A stretch of DNA of 64,000 bases from Bradyrhizobium retamae (GTDB lineage: Bacteria > Pseudomonadota > Alphaproteobacteria > Rhizobiales > Xanthobacteraceae), in contig NZ_LLYA01000203.1 in NCBI RefSeq assembly GCF_001440415.1, positions 124,001 through 188,000 on the forward strand, read 5' to 3'. The notes beneath the pieces are model-generated. The model was not told the origin of the DNA and did not search any database. It was given only the letters and a program-made list of their open reading frames with translations. Below, one piece after another: positions 46,804-54,051 of the stretch. Position 1 is the stretch's first letter. Each line of letters begins with the position of its first letter. The position numbers and the translations under genes are program-made.

Positions 46804-47140
46804 GACCGATACCGTTGCGCCCGAACCGACCCCCGAGCAGGCCGCGCTGATCGCGCGTGTCAGGCGGATGATGCTGATCGCGGGCCTGACCTCGGCGCTC
46901 GCGGTGGCCGTGGTCCTGATCGCCGTCGGGTACCGCCTTTACCGCGGCGAGGGAAGCCCCACCCCTGGCACGACGGACATCACTGAAACCCTGCCCGGGG
47001 GCGCCCGCATCGTCGCGACGGCGGTGGCCGGCGAGCGGCTGGTGCTGACGCTGGATATAAGCGGGGTGATCGAAATCCGCACTTTTGACGCGAAGACCCT
47101 GAAACCCGCAGGAAAGCTCAGATTCGTCAGCGAACCCTGA
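46802..47140 (+). CDS. Small membrane protein, DUF6476-like
   Basis: A 112-residue protein: an acidic-Pro-rich N-terminus, one membrane helix LIAGLTSALAVAVVLIAVGY at residues 25-45, and a C-terminal domain with beta pattern (RIVATAVAGERLVLTLDISG). It matches my memory of DUF6476 proteins of Bradyrhizobium. Its start codon overlaps that of the divergent rluD by 2 bases. It precedes tRNA-Glu. Confidence 0.75.
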   Translation: MTDTVAPEPTPEQAALIARVRRMMLIAGLTSALAVAVVLIAVGYRLYRGEGSPTPGTTDITETLPGGARIVATAVAGERLVLTLDISGVIEIRTFDAKTLKPAGKLRFVSEP

Positions 47141-47266
47141 GGCAGGGCGGATCGGGTGTGCACCGGGTCGGCCCGAGGACCCGAAGCAACAGGGTTAACC
47201 ACCCGTGCGAAGGCTTCAGACTTGCCTTGCCGACCGCACATTTCGAGGCTATTCCCTGAAGCACAC

Positions 47267-47341
47267 GCTCCCTTCGTCTAGCGGTTAGGACGCGGCCCTC
47301 TCAAGGCTGAAACAGGGGTTCGATTCCCCTAGGGAGCGCCA
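47267..47341 (+). tRNA. tRNA-Glu (CTC)
   Basis: A complete tRNA of 75 nt with CCA: acceptor GCTCCCT/AGGGAGC, D arm GTC...GAC, anticodon loop CTCTCAA with anticodon CTC (reads GAG), T arm CAGGGGTTCGATTCCCCT, and discriminator G. The last 15 bases CCCTAGGGAGCGCCA are found again at 49189-49203, as after integration of an element into the 3' end. Confidence 0.97.
47327..47341 (+). mobile_element. attL-like direct repeat in tRNA-Glu
   Basis: CCCTAGGGAGCGCCA, the 3' end of the tRNA, is repeated exactly at 49189-49203. This is the left boundary of a 1.86-kb insert. Confidence 0.75.
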
Positions 47342-47404
47342 GCGGGCTCCGTCGGCGCGACGGGTTAGTTTGGCCCACATGTTCAGGCCTCGAACGGACA
47401 ACTT

Positions 47405-48256
47405 TTACTGAGCGTCGTGTGCTCGAACTTCGTCCTCAATCTGAGAAACGAACTCATCTAACTGCGCCTCTTCAAACACCTCAGGGCTGTTGGGCGCTTG
47501 GCTCAGTATCTTCTTAGCCACCTCGTAGGCAGCATTCAGGCGGGGATCAGATGGCGCCCCTACGAAGAAATGTGGCTTGAAAGCTTCTGTCTTACCGTCC
47601 GCAACGACGGCGGCTAGGTGCCCGAGCCATTCCCGAGCCTTTCCCTTAATACTATCTGCCTCGGCTAGGTCGAAGGAGACCGGTTCATAAACGTGCCACT
47701 GTCCGTTTTTCCAAGCGTGCTTGAACGTGACGTCATCCAACGATCCGGTGATTACCTTTTCGTGCAGCTTCGCCGCCAAGTTTCGCTCTTCTAGCTTGGC
47801 GAGCACGGGGCGCCATATCTCGTCGTCCGTTCGACGGTGCGACGACTTGTGGTCATACCGAGCGACAAACTGATTGTAGAGACGATCAAAGGTCTCCTGA
47901 GTGTTCCCAGTAACGCCGCCCCCAACGGGGGACCACTGTAGCGAACTGTCATCGTGGGGTACCGCTTCTTTGGCGATCGCCAGCACGGAGTCATGCGACT
48001 TGAATAGACCCGCCGTGGACTTGCGCTTGGCGATCTTTTGAAAACCACGTCTGACGCTCGACATGGCCGAATTGAACGCGGCGCGGTCCAAATCGGGGAA
48101 GACGCCACGAAGGCGCCCCATCGTGTTTCTGGTCTTCGCGATAACCCGACCTTCGGAGGGAACGTACATGACAACGCCGACGTTGATAAACTCAGCCGTC
48201 AGCACGTCGTGAACGTAGCGAAGGATCACGAAGCTGTATTGCTGCTTGTCCTTCAT
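47405..48256 (-). CDS. DUF3037 protein
   Basis: A 283-residue protein of the DUF3037 family: it begins QQYSFVILRYVHDVLTAEFI, the family hallmark, and has a Trp/His-rich middle (DDEIWRPVLAKLEERNLAAK). The start ATG overlaps the stop of the HipA-like gene (ATGA), so the two are translationally coupled. DUF3037 commonly sits beside a HipA-like kinase gene, as here. It may be the antitoxin-like or accessory half of a kinase pair; this is inference. Inside the tRNA-Glu island. Confidence 0.85.
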   Translation of the reverse strand: MKDKQQYSFVILRYVHDVLTAEFINVGVVMYVPSEGRVIAKTRNTMGRLRGVFPDLDRAAFNSAMSSVRRGFQKIAKRKSTAGLFKSHDSVLAIAKEAVPHDDSSLQWSPVGGGVTGNTQETFDRLYNQFVARYDHKSSHRRTDDEIWRPVLAKLEERNLAAKLHEKVITGSLDDVTFKHAWKNGQWHVYEPVSFDLAEADSIKGKAREWLGHLAAVVADGKTEAFKPHFFVGAPSDPRLNAAYEVAKKILSQAPNSPEVFEEAQLDEFVSQIEDEVRAHDAQ

Positions 48257-49044
48257 GAGAGCACCCTTCGAATTTCCGTTATACACGCGTCGATGTTGTC
48301 TCGAGCATCTCGAATGAGCGTCAACGCGGATTCTAGGTCGGCCGTTACGTGAGCCCACTCATATGGAATTGCTGCTCGATACTCGCCCAGCCGATTATCG
48401 GCAAGGGCACTCCAACGCTGCCGAATTGGAGCAAAATCCAAAGCAGAACGCTTCAAATCGGCCAGAAAAATATGACTTCCTTTTCTCTCCAACCAGTTAA
48501 GCCCTCCCGGCACCCAGGGAGGTCTCCACCCTAGTACAACTCGATGGGCGAAGGCCAGTTCATGGTCGATAATCCGGATATCCTCGCCCCGGACAAGGCA
48601 ATTTGGGTTAGTGGTACGACGATCCGGGTTTTGGATAATTGCGTCAAAGGCGAACACGGCGGTGGCCGTGTCGTACATCGCCTCCTTGATCCTTGTTTCC
48701 GGGGTCCAGGCCGAAAAGCCACCCGTCGTCAGCGTTGAGCCGAAGGCTATGGGGCTACTTGCCGCCACCCGCGCCCGCAAGGACGGGTCCGGGACGATAT
48801 CACTCCAGCCAGCCGGGATTTCGATGAGCATAGGTTCGGGCACTGGCAAACCGAGGTCGCCGGCCAAACAAGCCCCGACAATCTCCCGCGCCAAATGGAT
48901 TTCGCGCTGGTCGCAGAAGTCAGAAAACTTGGCAACGACGGAGACAACCGACCCGTCCGGCTTCTCGCAATTGACCATCAGTGGGCATGTACGGCCGGCG
49001 CCCATCTGACGCACGTACTCTAGGGCTACTACTCTTCCCAGCAT
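48253..49044 (-). CDS. HipA-like kinase-fold protein
   Basis: A 263-residue protein. The kinase signature is visible as FAFDAIIQNPDRRTTNPNCL (catalytic Asp and the NPN) and IIDHELAFAH near residue 170, where the metal-binding Asp lies in the IDH. The N-terminal 100 residues (PLMVNCEKPDGSVVSVVAKF) contain the beta strands and the Lys for ATP. This is the short HipA_2 type without the usual N-lobe partner HipB. GGGGGG lies before the ATG 49044. It is followed by the overlapping DUF3037 gene; both fill the tRNA-Glu island. Confidence 0.8.
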   Translation of the reverse strand: MLGRVVALEYVRQMGAGRTCPLMVNCEKPDGSVVSVVAKFSDFCDQREIHLAREIVGACLAGDLGLPVPEPMLIEIPAGWSDIVPDPSLRARVAASSPIAFGSTLTTGGFSAWTPETRIKEAMYDTATAVFAFDAIIQNPDRRTTNPNCLVRGEDIRIIDHELAFAHRVVLGWRPPWVPGGLNWLERKGSHIFLADLKRSALDFAPIRQRWSALADNRLGEYRAAIPYEWAHVTADLESALTLIRDARDNIDACITEIRRVLS

Positions 49045-49188
49045 AGAATCCCCCCGACCTGATCTTGCCGATAGCCGCGGGAGGAGTCCATCCAGGATGG
49101 ATCATTGGTTGTGCGGCTCGCCGGGCGGAGTTCATGCTTGTCGAGAGCCCAAATCCCGGACTGGTTGAGATACAACGAAATCCCCGGT

Positions 49189-49203
49189 CCCTAGGGAGCG
49201 CCA
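49189..49203 (+). mobile_element. attR-like copy of the tRNA-Glu 3' end
   Basis: CCCTAGGGAGCGCCA, identical over 15 bases to the tRNA end at 47327-47341; this is the right boundary of the insert. Confidence 0.75.
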
Positions 49204-49269
49204 AACCGAAGGGATCTCTCATCCCGACGGCTGAGATGTTTTTGGATGCCTCGTATTGCTCCAGGCTCC

Positions 49270-49569
49270 CTATTTAGGAAACAATAGTCGAACGATGGCG
49301 TCTCTGGTTGCGGCTATTTCTGTTCGGACTAATTGATACTCCTCCGAAATCTGATCTTGGCTTTTATTTGCTAGGAAAAAGAGCTTCGATGATGCGGACT
49401 CAACGAGTTTGGCGAGATCGGAATCTGCCTCGATTCCGTTCGATGTAATCCAGCGATCGATAGCTTTGCGCGACAAACCCAAGAGAGGTTCAGCTTTCCA
49501 ATCTACATAGTTTATAGCGCGCAGGATTGCACGCTGCGCCGCTATTCGATCGTTAAATTCGCTGGTCAT
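49270..49569 (-). CDS. Hypothetical helical protein, 99 aa, last gene of the nucleotidyltransferase operon
   Basis: A 99-residue, mostly helical, charged protein (RAILRAINYVDWKAEPLLGL; ASSKLFFLANKSQDQISEEY). Its start codon lies 17 bases inside the end of the nucleotidyltransferase gene, so it is probably co-translated. I do not recognise it. In toxin-antitoxin pairs of the MNT/HEPN type the second protein is small and helical, but no HEPN R-x4-6-H motif is visible here. GC content is low, as in the rest of the operon. Confidence 0.6.
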   Translation of the reverse strand: MTSEFNDRIAAQRAILRAINYVDWKAEPLLGLSRKAIDRWITSNGIEADSDLAKLVESASSKLFFLANKSQDQISEEYQLVRTEIAATRDAIVRLLFPK

Positions 49570-50191
49570 GGCTCTTAACTTCCTCCAGAAGGCGCTCCAT
49601 CCAGGCTTGAATGCGTGGAAGCTCCTTCATCGCCGCGTCTGCTTCTGATTTGTTGATCTGCGGGCCGATTGCCCGCGTGCAAAGGATTCGTGATCGTTCA
49701 AGTATTTCGAACGCGGTCTGCGGTATCGAGAGGCTATGGTTACCTATCTTAATGGCCGACCTACGTGAGAAGTCAGCTTGATCAAGTAGGCCCAAAGAGA
49801 AGCAAGTTGCGAAATTTCGAATTGCTAGGAAGATCATCGAAAGATCAAAGGTCGTTGTCGTTGTGGTCGTCTCGGCAGATTGTCGAGCCTCCATGAACAG
49901 AGCTAAAAATTTCTGACAATCCTGTACGACCCTTTGGTACGGCGCCGGCGCTGCAAGCGATTTCGAGAAGTCGGATTGATCAGATGTGAATAACAGCTTC
50001 GACTCAGAAGCGAGATGCCAAGCGAAAGGATCGCCTTCGCGCCATATTTCTCGAATGCGGCGATACGAGTAAATCGAGTAGTCATTCGGATTGAGCCGTT
50101 CGTCGTATTGATCGACGATCGCAAGAAGGTCGATGTCCGACGTGCGCGATACGTCGCCACGACACACCGAGCCGAAAGCGTAAATATGCAT
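49553..50191 (-). CDS. Nucleotidyltransferase (MNT-like) with helical C-terminal domain
   Basis: A 212-residue protein. The nucleotidyltransferase signature hGSx10DhD is present as AFGSVCRGDVSRTSDIDLLA (residues 4-23), where the two Asp bind metal. The C-terminal part (about 110-205) is helical: FLAIRNFATCFSLGLLDQAD and AFEILERSRILCTRAIGPQ, somewhat like a HEPN domain but without a clear R-x4-6-H. Start ATG 50191, 2 bases after the stop of the pentapeptide gene, the end overlaps the 99-aa gene. It could be an AMP-adding toxin or antitoxin (MntA-like) or a cyclic nucleotide synthase; this cannot be settled here. Confidence 0.75.
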   Translation of the reverse strand: MHIYAFGSVCRGDVSRTSDIDLLAIVDQYDERLNPNDYSIYSYRRIREIWREGDPFAWHLASESKLLFTSDQSDFSKSLAAPAPYQRVVQDCQKFLALFMEARQSAETTTTTTTFDLSMIFLAIRNFATCFSLGLLDQADFSRRSAIKIGNHSLSIPQTAFEILERSRILCTRAIGPQINKSEADAAMKELPRIQAWMERLLEEVKSHDQRI

Positions 50192-50193
50192 CG

Positions 50194-50883
50194 TCAGCGC
50201 CGGTTGAAGCGTTTGATGATGATAGACAGAAAAAATCCAACGAGGACAAGGCGTACGACGGTGACAAAGGCTAAGTAGAAGTGCGGATAATCTTCTGGCG
50301 CCCAAGTCCCAAAGAAAATCGCGAATGATTTAACTGTGCTGGTCCAGTAACTTCCGATCCTTCCTGGGTCGCCGCTGTGATAGATGGTGTCGTAGGTGGC
50401 CATCGCGGCCAAAACGATTGCAACAAATCGAAAGAGGCGCCATACGTTTTCGCCGTTGCCCCAGATAAAGTCTAAGACTCTGAAGAGCAGCCACTCTAAA
50501 ATGATCGTCAGTCTCGCCCATCCAGCATAGTGTTTTCGGTAATAAGCTTCGTTTGACCATGCGGCTTTCCACAAATGGGTTGCGGTCGCATCCAGTTCCA
50601 CGTTCATTGCTTTGTTGGCAGAAGCCGCATCGCCGAGTTGTTGAAAGTTAGTGCGTAGTGTTCGCGCGAACCGGAGTTTTAGGTTTTCAAAGCCCGGGCA
50701 TTCAGTATCCAGAATTGCCGGTTCGACCTGCGTTTTCTCGAAATAGACGTAGTCGAATTTGCACCCGGAGAATTTGCTTCCGGCAAGATTTGTGTTTGTG
50801 AATCGGCAGCCGGTAAAATCGCAAGAGTCAAAGTGACAGTCTCTCAGATAACTATGCTCGAAGAACGAATATCTAAAGTTCAC
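50194..50883 (-). CDS. Pentapeptide-repeat membrane protein, channel-like
   Basis: A 229-residue protein. Residues 1-55 hold pentapeptide repeats with F or L at each fifth position (NFRYS, FFEHS, YLRDC, HFDSC, DFTGC, RFTNT, NLAGS, KFSGC). A soluble middle (LRTNFQQLGDAASANKAMNV) leads to a membrane part: hydrophobic segments near residues 125-140, 150-168, a short FAIFFGTWAP loop and a last helix AFVTVVRLVLVGFFLSIIIK, the order TM-pore-TM of a small ion channel. Start GTG 50883 lies on the stop of a short upstream frame. It heads a low-GC operon; a membrane effector is the natural guess. Confidence 0.65.
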   Translation of the reverse strand: MNFRYSFFEHSYLRDCHFDSCDFTGCRFTNTNLAGSKFSGCKFDYVYFEKTQVEPAILDTECPGFENLKLRFARTLRTNFQQLGDAASANKAMNVELDATATHLWKAAWSNEAYYRKHYAGWARLTIILEWLLFRVLDFIWGNGENVWRLFRFVAIVLAAMATYDTIYHSGDPGRIGSYWTSTVKSFAIFFGTWAPEDYPHFYLAFVTVVRLVLVGFFLSIIIKRFNRR

Positions 50884-51014
50884 CTTTGAACGAGTCTGGT
50901 GAACAGATAATTGGTATACTTTCCTTCGTTGACATCGGCGTTAAATTTCTTGTCCACGGAAATGGTCTTCCCGCTTTCAGTCAGCATTTCTTCCATGGGA
51001 GTTCCGGCAAACAT
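50880..51014 (-). CDS. Short frame overlapping the pentapeptide gene, possible N-terminus
   Basis: ATG 51014 opens a 44-codon frame (EEMLTESGKTISVDKKFNAD, ending NYLFTRLVQR and TGA). The TGA overlaps the GTG of the pentapeptide gene. The five-residue register (YLFTR, LVQRV, NFRYS) continues if one base is added at the junction, so it is probably the original N-terminus cut off by a 1-base frameshift rather than a separate protein. No convincing ribosome site. Confidence 0.4.
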   Translation of the reverse strand: MFAGTPMEEMLTESGKTISVDKKFNADVNEGKYTNYLFTRLVQR

Positions 51015-51101
51015 AATCGGTTAAGCGCAGTAGTTGCAGTTTAGGCGTATGCTCGCCGCTTCCCAAGCTCTTTCTTTGCGTGTTCGCACTACGATTGCAC
51101 A

Positions 51102-51334
51102 TCATTTCATCCATCGCAGAAACTTCCGCGCTTCACCCAACAACGCCCGTATCCGCCTTCGCTCGGCGATCGCATCTCTGGTGAACAGGCCGTGCGTGCG
51201 CGCGTTCTGGTTTGCCTTTGGCTCGCCGGATCCCTGTGCACCGCCGGCGAGCGGCACGCGCCGCCGCAACGGGTTTTGGCGCCACAACGCGGGCTCGCCA
51301 GCATCGGGCCGGTATTTCTGATGTGATCGCTCAT
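51102..51334 (-). pseudogene. Decayed copy of the HGGxSTG-type gene
   Basis: It begins like the intact gene at 52323 (HIRNTGPMLASPRCGAKTRC) but a deletion removes the Cys-His part and shifts the frame; the end RDAIAERRRIRALLGEARKF is found in another frame. A decayed duplicate. Confidence 0.75.
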
Positions 51335-51640
51335 GCCTGCGCTTCCCGCTTGGCGGCAGCGGAATCGCGCCGTCGTCTGCAGCCCGACGTCTTCGGCGCC
51401 CCCGCGGATGCCGGGCTCTTGTCGGCAACGTCACGCAGCATGCGCGCGTGATCGTTGCCGACAATGGCCTTGCCGCCATCCCCGACACGTTCTGCACGGT
51501 GATGGCGGGCTCGCCATGGCTCCGGTAGCGGTTGAGCGCCTCGATCTGCGCACGAAACGCGCGGGCGAGCCTGTCCAATGCGCGGGCGGCCCTGTCGTGC
51601 TGGGCGAGATCGTCCGCATTCGCGAGGTGTATGACGGCGG
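51331..51640 (-). pseudogene. Truncated, frameshifted copy of the 220-aa phage-like gene
   Basis: Encodes HLANADDLAQHDRAARALDR and AQIEALNRYRSHGEPAITVQ, nearly identical to residues 120-170 of the intact gene at 52586-53248, then shifts frame to GDGGKAIVGNDHARML. The N-terminal half is missing; the break at 51640 touches the end of the PemK gene. Confidence 0.75.
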
Positions 51641-51646
51641 CCTAGC

Positions 51647-51997
51647 TCACCGCTGTTTGCTTCTTGGAGATGTTGCCATTCCAAGGAACACGAGCAATGC
51701 CTGATTGAGGCGCAAGACATCCTCATCGTCCAGGCGCCCGACGCGCGTCCCGATCCTGGATTTCGGAACGGTGGTTATCTTGTCCACCATGAGACGGCAA
51801 GGCGCGCGTAATCCGTTGCGCTCATTCGGTACGACAGGGAGCCGGAACAGTGGTGCATCGGTCTCGTCCGTCGTGAACGCGCAGATCGTGATGGAAGCGG
51901 TTGCGTCGAAACTGTCGTCCTGAACGATGACGACGAGCCTCGCCTCGCCTGCATACCCCTTGCCGCCGGCGACGGTCCAGATGTCGCCGCGCTTCAT
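51647..51997 (-). CDS. PemK/MazF-type endoribonuclease toxin
   Basis: A 116-residue toxin. It starts MKRGDIWTVAGG, followed by LVVIVQDDSFDATASITICA, LFRLPVVPNERNGL and LMVDKITTVPKSRIG, the MazF/PemK pattern with its DxKT-like core. The usual RPVVIVQ appears as ARLVVIVQ, a Pro to Leu change in the substrate loop. The toxin frame is open and complete. The antitoxin gene immediately upstream is broken by frameshifts, and the 3' end abuts a decayed duplicate, so it may be silent. Confidence 0.85.
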   Translation of the reverse strand: MKRGDIWTVAGGKGYAGEARLVVIVQDDSFDATASITICAFTTDETDAPLFRLPVVPNERNGLRAPCRLMVDKITTVPKSRIGTRVGRLDDEDVLRLNQALLVFLGMATSPRSKQR

Positions 51998-52002
51998 TCA
52001 TC

Positions 52003-52244
52003 TCAATCCACGTCATCGTTGAATGCAGAGACGGAATCGATAAACGCCTGATCGTCGCGGCCATGAGAACTGGCGGCAACGGCAAGCGACTGACGATGCG
52101 CAGCCGACCGGAACGCCGGCGCACGTACGTCGGGACCCAAATCTGGATCGGGCGCAGTCCTTGCCTGCGCAGCCTTTCACGATGCCCGTACCTTCACGCG
52201 GGAAGGCTCGCCCGGGAAGACCTTGGCTTCGATGCCGACGCCAT
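52003..52244 (-). pseudogene. Frameshifted MazE-family (DUF3018-type) antitoxin gene
   Basis: An ATG at 52244 with AGGGA upstream opens the gene, but a TGA follows after 16 codons. The rest can be read only by switching frames: ERLRRQGLRPIQIWVP in one and DVRAPAFRSAAHRQSLAVAA then DDQAFIDSVSAFNDD in another, the clear pattern of antitoxin MazE family proteins. At least two frameshifts. It ends 6 bases before the toxin start. Confidence 0.8.
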
Positions 52245-52322
52245 GACAAATTCCCTGAATGGTTACATGTAACCCATACGTGATTGCGCGGAATCTGCGA
52301 AGCCATCTTTTGCGAACCCCAA

Positions 52323-52589
52323 TCACTTCATCTCCTCCAGCAGCTTCCGCGCGTCACCCAACAGCGCCCGTATCTGCCTTCGCTCGGCGATCGCATCCCT
52401 GGTGAACAGGCCGTGCTTGCGCGCGTTCTGGTTTGCCTTTGGCGCGCCGGATCCCTGTGCGCCGCCGTGCATGCGGCAGCGCTTCCTGCCGTGCACGGCC
52501 GGTGAGCGGCACGCGCCGCCGGAACGGGTTTTGGCGCCACAACGTGGGCTCGCCAGCATCGGGCCGGCCTTTCTGATGTGATCGCTCAT
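52323..52589 (-). CDS. HGGxSTG-type zinc-ribbon protein, 88 aa
   Basis: An 88-residue protein with CGAKTRSGGACRSPAVHGRK then CRMHGGAQGSGAPKANQNAR, a Cys-Cys-Cys-His set that should hold zinc, followed by KHGLFTRDAIAERRQIRALL. This type is common beside phage or mobile genes in rhizobia; DNA packaging small subunits have a similar N-terminus but I cannot confirm the role. Its start overlaps the stop of the preceding gene by 4 bases (ATGA). A decayed copy lies at 51102. Confidence 0.75.
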   Translation of the reverse strand: MSDHIRKAGPMLASPRCGAKTRSGGACRSPAVHGRKRCRMHGGAQGSGAPKANQNARKHGLFTRDAIAERRQIRALLGDARKLLEEMK

Positions 52590-53248
52590 GCCTGTGCTTC
52601 CCGCTTGGCGTCAGCGGAAGCGGGCCCTCGCCTGGAGCCTGCGGCCTTCGGGGCCTTCCGCGACGCGGAGGCCGGGCTTTTGTCCGATACGATGACACTC
52701 GCATGCTGCGTGACGTTGCCGACAATGGCCTTGCCGCCATCCCCGACCGACACGTTCTGCACGGTGATGGCGGGCTCGCCATGGCTGCGGTAGCGGTTGA
52801 GCGCCTCGATCTGGGCAGGAAACGTACGGGTGAGCCTGCCCAATGCGCGCGCGGCGCTGTCGTGCCGGGCGAGGTCTTCCGCATTCGCGAGGTGATGGGC
52901 ACATCGCATCGCCATCACATGAACAGAAACCATCTGCGCCACCAGCATGGCCTCGACAGAATCCCTCGGCTTGATGCTCTTCACCATCGAAATCATGAAA
53001 GAGACGTTGACCTCGTCGGGAATCCCGCCGCTCACGCTGGCCCTGACCAATTGCCGGAGGATGCCATCCATCGATTCGCGGTCGGCTGCCCCCAGCGCGT
53101 TCGCCATGAGCTGTTCGCCGAGCTCTTGATCTGGATGGTCGATGGAGAATCCGTGCGACAGAAGCTTTATCCGCGGCGCTGCGGCAGCTTTGGTCTGGTC
53201 TGTTGTGGCGATCGCTGCTGGCACAGCGAGGTCCGGAGCGGTGTTCAT
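52586..53248 (-). CDS. Phage-like hypothetical protein, 220 aa
   Basis: A 220-residue, mostly helical protein: GFSIDHPDQELGEQLMANAL, then a long helical middle (SVEAMLVAQMVSVHVMAMRC) and a basic Ala/Lys/Ser tail. The start ATG 53248 is chosen by the loss of good codons upstream. It overlaps the HGGxSTG gene in ATGA. The pair recurs in rhizobial genomes next to mobile elements. The function is unknown. A truncated duplicate is at 51331-51640. Confidence 0.65.
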   Translation of the reverse strand: MNTAPDLAVPAAIATTDQTKAAAAPRIKLLSHGFSIDHPDQELGEQLMANALGAADRESMDGILRQLVRASVSGGIPDEVNVSFMISMVKSIKPRDSVEAMLVAQMVSVHVMAMRCAHHLANAEDLARHDSAARALGRLTRTFPAQIEALNRYRSHGEPAITVQNVSVGDGGKAIVGNVTQHASVIVSDKSPASASRKAPKAAGSRRGPASADAKREAQA

Positions 53249-53693
53249 GTCGAGATTCCCTGGCGCGCGCGCTTGCCGCGCGCGCGGTTCGGCCACGCGC
53301 AGGCGATCGCTCGCCGCGGCGGTCCGGTGCTTCAATTGTGGGTGAGGACTTTTGGGCTGCAATCGCAACGGACGCGCCCGCTATTGCGGGGCGACGGGCG
53401 CATACAAGATTTCGGAATACTGCAAGGATGCCCCTGATTTGCCCGACGCGTCAAGTTGCTTTGTCGAATGCCGGCGGCCGCCTGCTACTTTGCATGGGGT
53501 TGTTGTCGATATTTTGGGAGCGCGCCGACGGGTGATGGATTTCGCAAAAGTTCAACCCGTCCTGCGCGCTCCTATTCTCAGTCGTCATTCTCGATCCTAT
53601 GTATCTATCGACAAGCACCAGCCCGGCGGTAACCGCGACATTGTTCGCGGGGACCAGCGATGCTGGTGAAACCAACGACCAGGGAGTTGATCG
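53249..53693. other. Intergenic region with dispersed repeat remains
   Basis: About 445 bases. It holds the promoter of the divergent pair, alternating GCGCGCGC runs near 53265-53320, and a segment CTGATTTGCCCGACGCGTCA (about 53430-53450) that I associate with a dispersed Bradyrhizobium repeat. No reading frame with a start and ribosome site is convincing. Confidence 0.4.
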
Positions 53694-53990
53694 ATGAGGT
53701 CCTTTCTGCTGCTTACGGCCGGTGGTCCATTGCTGGTCCTCACGTCCCACGAAACGCTGCGCGATCCGAAGTTCCTGAGCAGGCTCAAGGCCAAGGGTAT
53801 CGGCAAGTTTGTCGCCTTCGACGTGCCGCTTGATCTCGCGAAGGCGCGCTATGGCGGACATTTCCACGCGGTCGAGAGCGATTTGCACGAAACAGACGAT
53901 CTGAGGATACTCGATTTCAATGGCCAGCGGATCTATCAACTGTTTCGTTTCGACGAACTCGGTGCCGCGATATTGCAAGAACAAGCCTGA
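53694..53990 (+). CDS. Hypothetical protein, 98 aa
   Basis: A 98-residue soluble protein, LLLTAGGPLLVLTSHETLRD then FLSRLKAKGIGKFVAFDVPL, with an alternating pattern of beta and alpha like a small Rossmann-type fold. AGGGAG is 8 bases before the ATG. It looks like a conserved cytosolic hypothetical of Bradyrhizobium. It stands alone after the accessory region. Confidence 0.65.
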   Translation: MRSFLLLTAGGPLLVLTSHETLRDPKFLSRLKAKGIGKFVAFDVPLDLAKARYGGHFHAVESDLHETDDLRILDFNGQRIYQLFRFDELGAAILQEQA

Positions 53991-54051
53991 GGCACGTTTG
54001 ATCGCGCAAGATATGAATGAGGCGCTAGTCTAGCTCGCGCACACGATCGGC

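Larger units (their letters stand above)
47342..49203. mobile_element. Small island inserted at tRNA-Glu (HipA-like + DUF3037)
   Basis: The 1.86-kb stretch between the two 15-base repeats holds only two overlapping genes and a lower GC content than the neighbours. There is no integrase or transposase in it, so it is either the remnant of a larger island or was moved by an integrase elsewhere. The boundary is based only on the repeated 15 bases. Confidence 0.6.

Noticed and set aside
47342..53248. A single large genomic island from tRNA-Glu to 53.2 kb
   Set aside because: The only direct repeat found closes at 49203; no second tRNA-end copy, integrase or transposase was seen further right, so a single island cannot be supported, though it remains possible.
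53352..53669. A 105-codon plus-strand frame as a gene
   Set aside because: No ribosome site and no family pattern; the region matches dispersed repeat material and the frame is rich in Arg/Cys as expected for a shadow.
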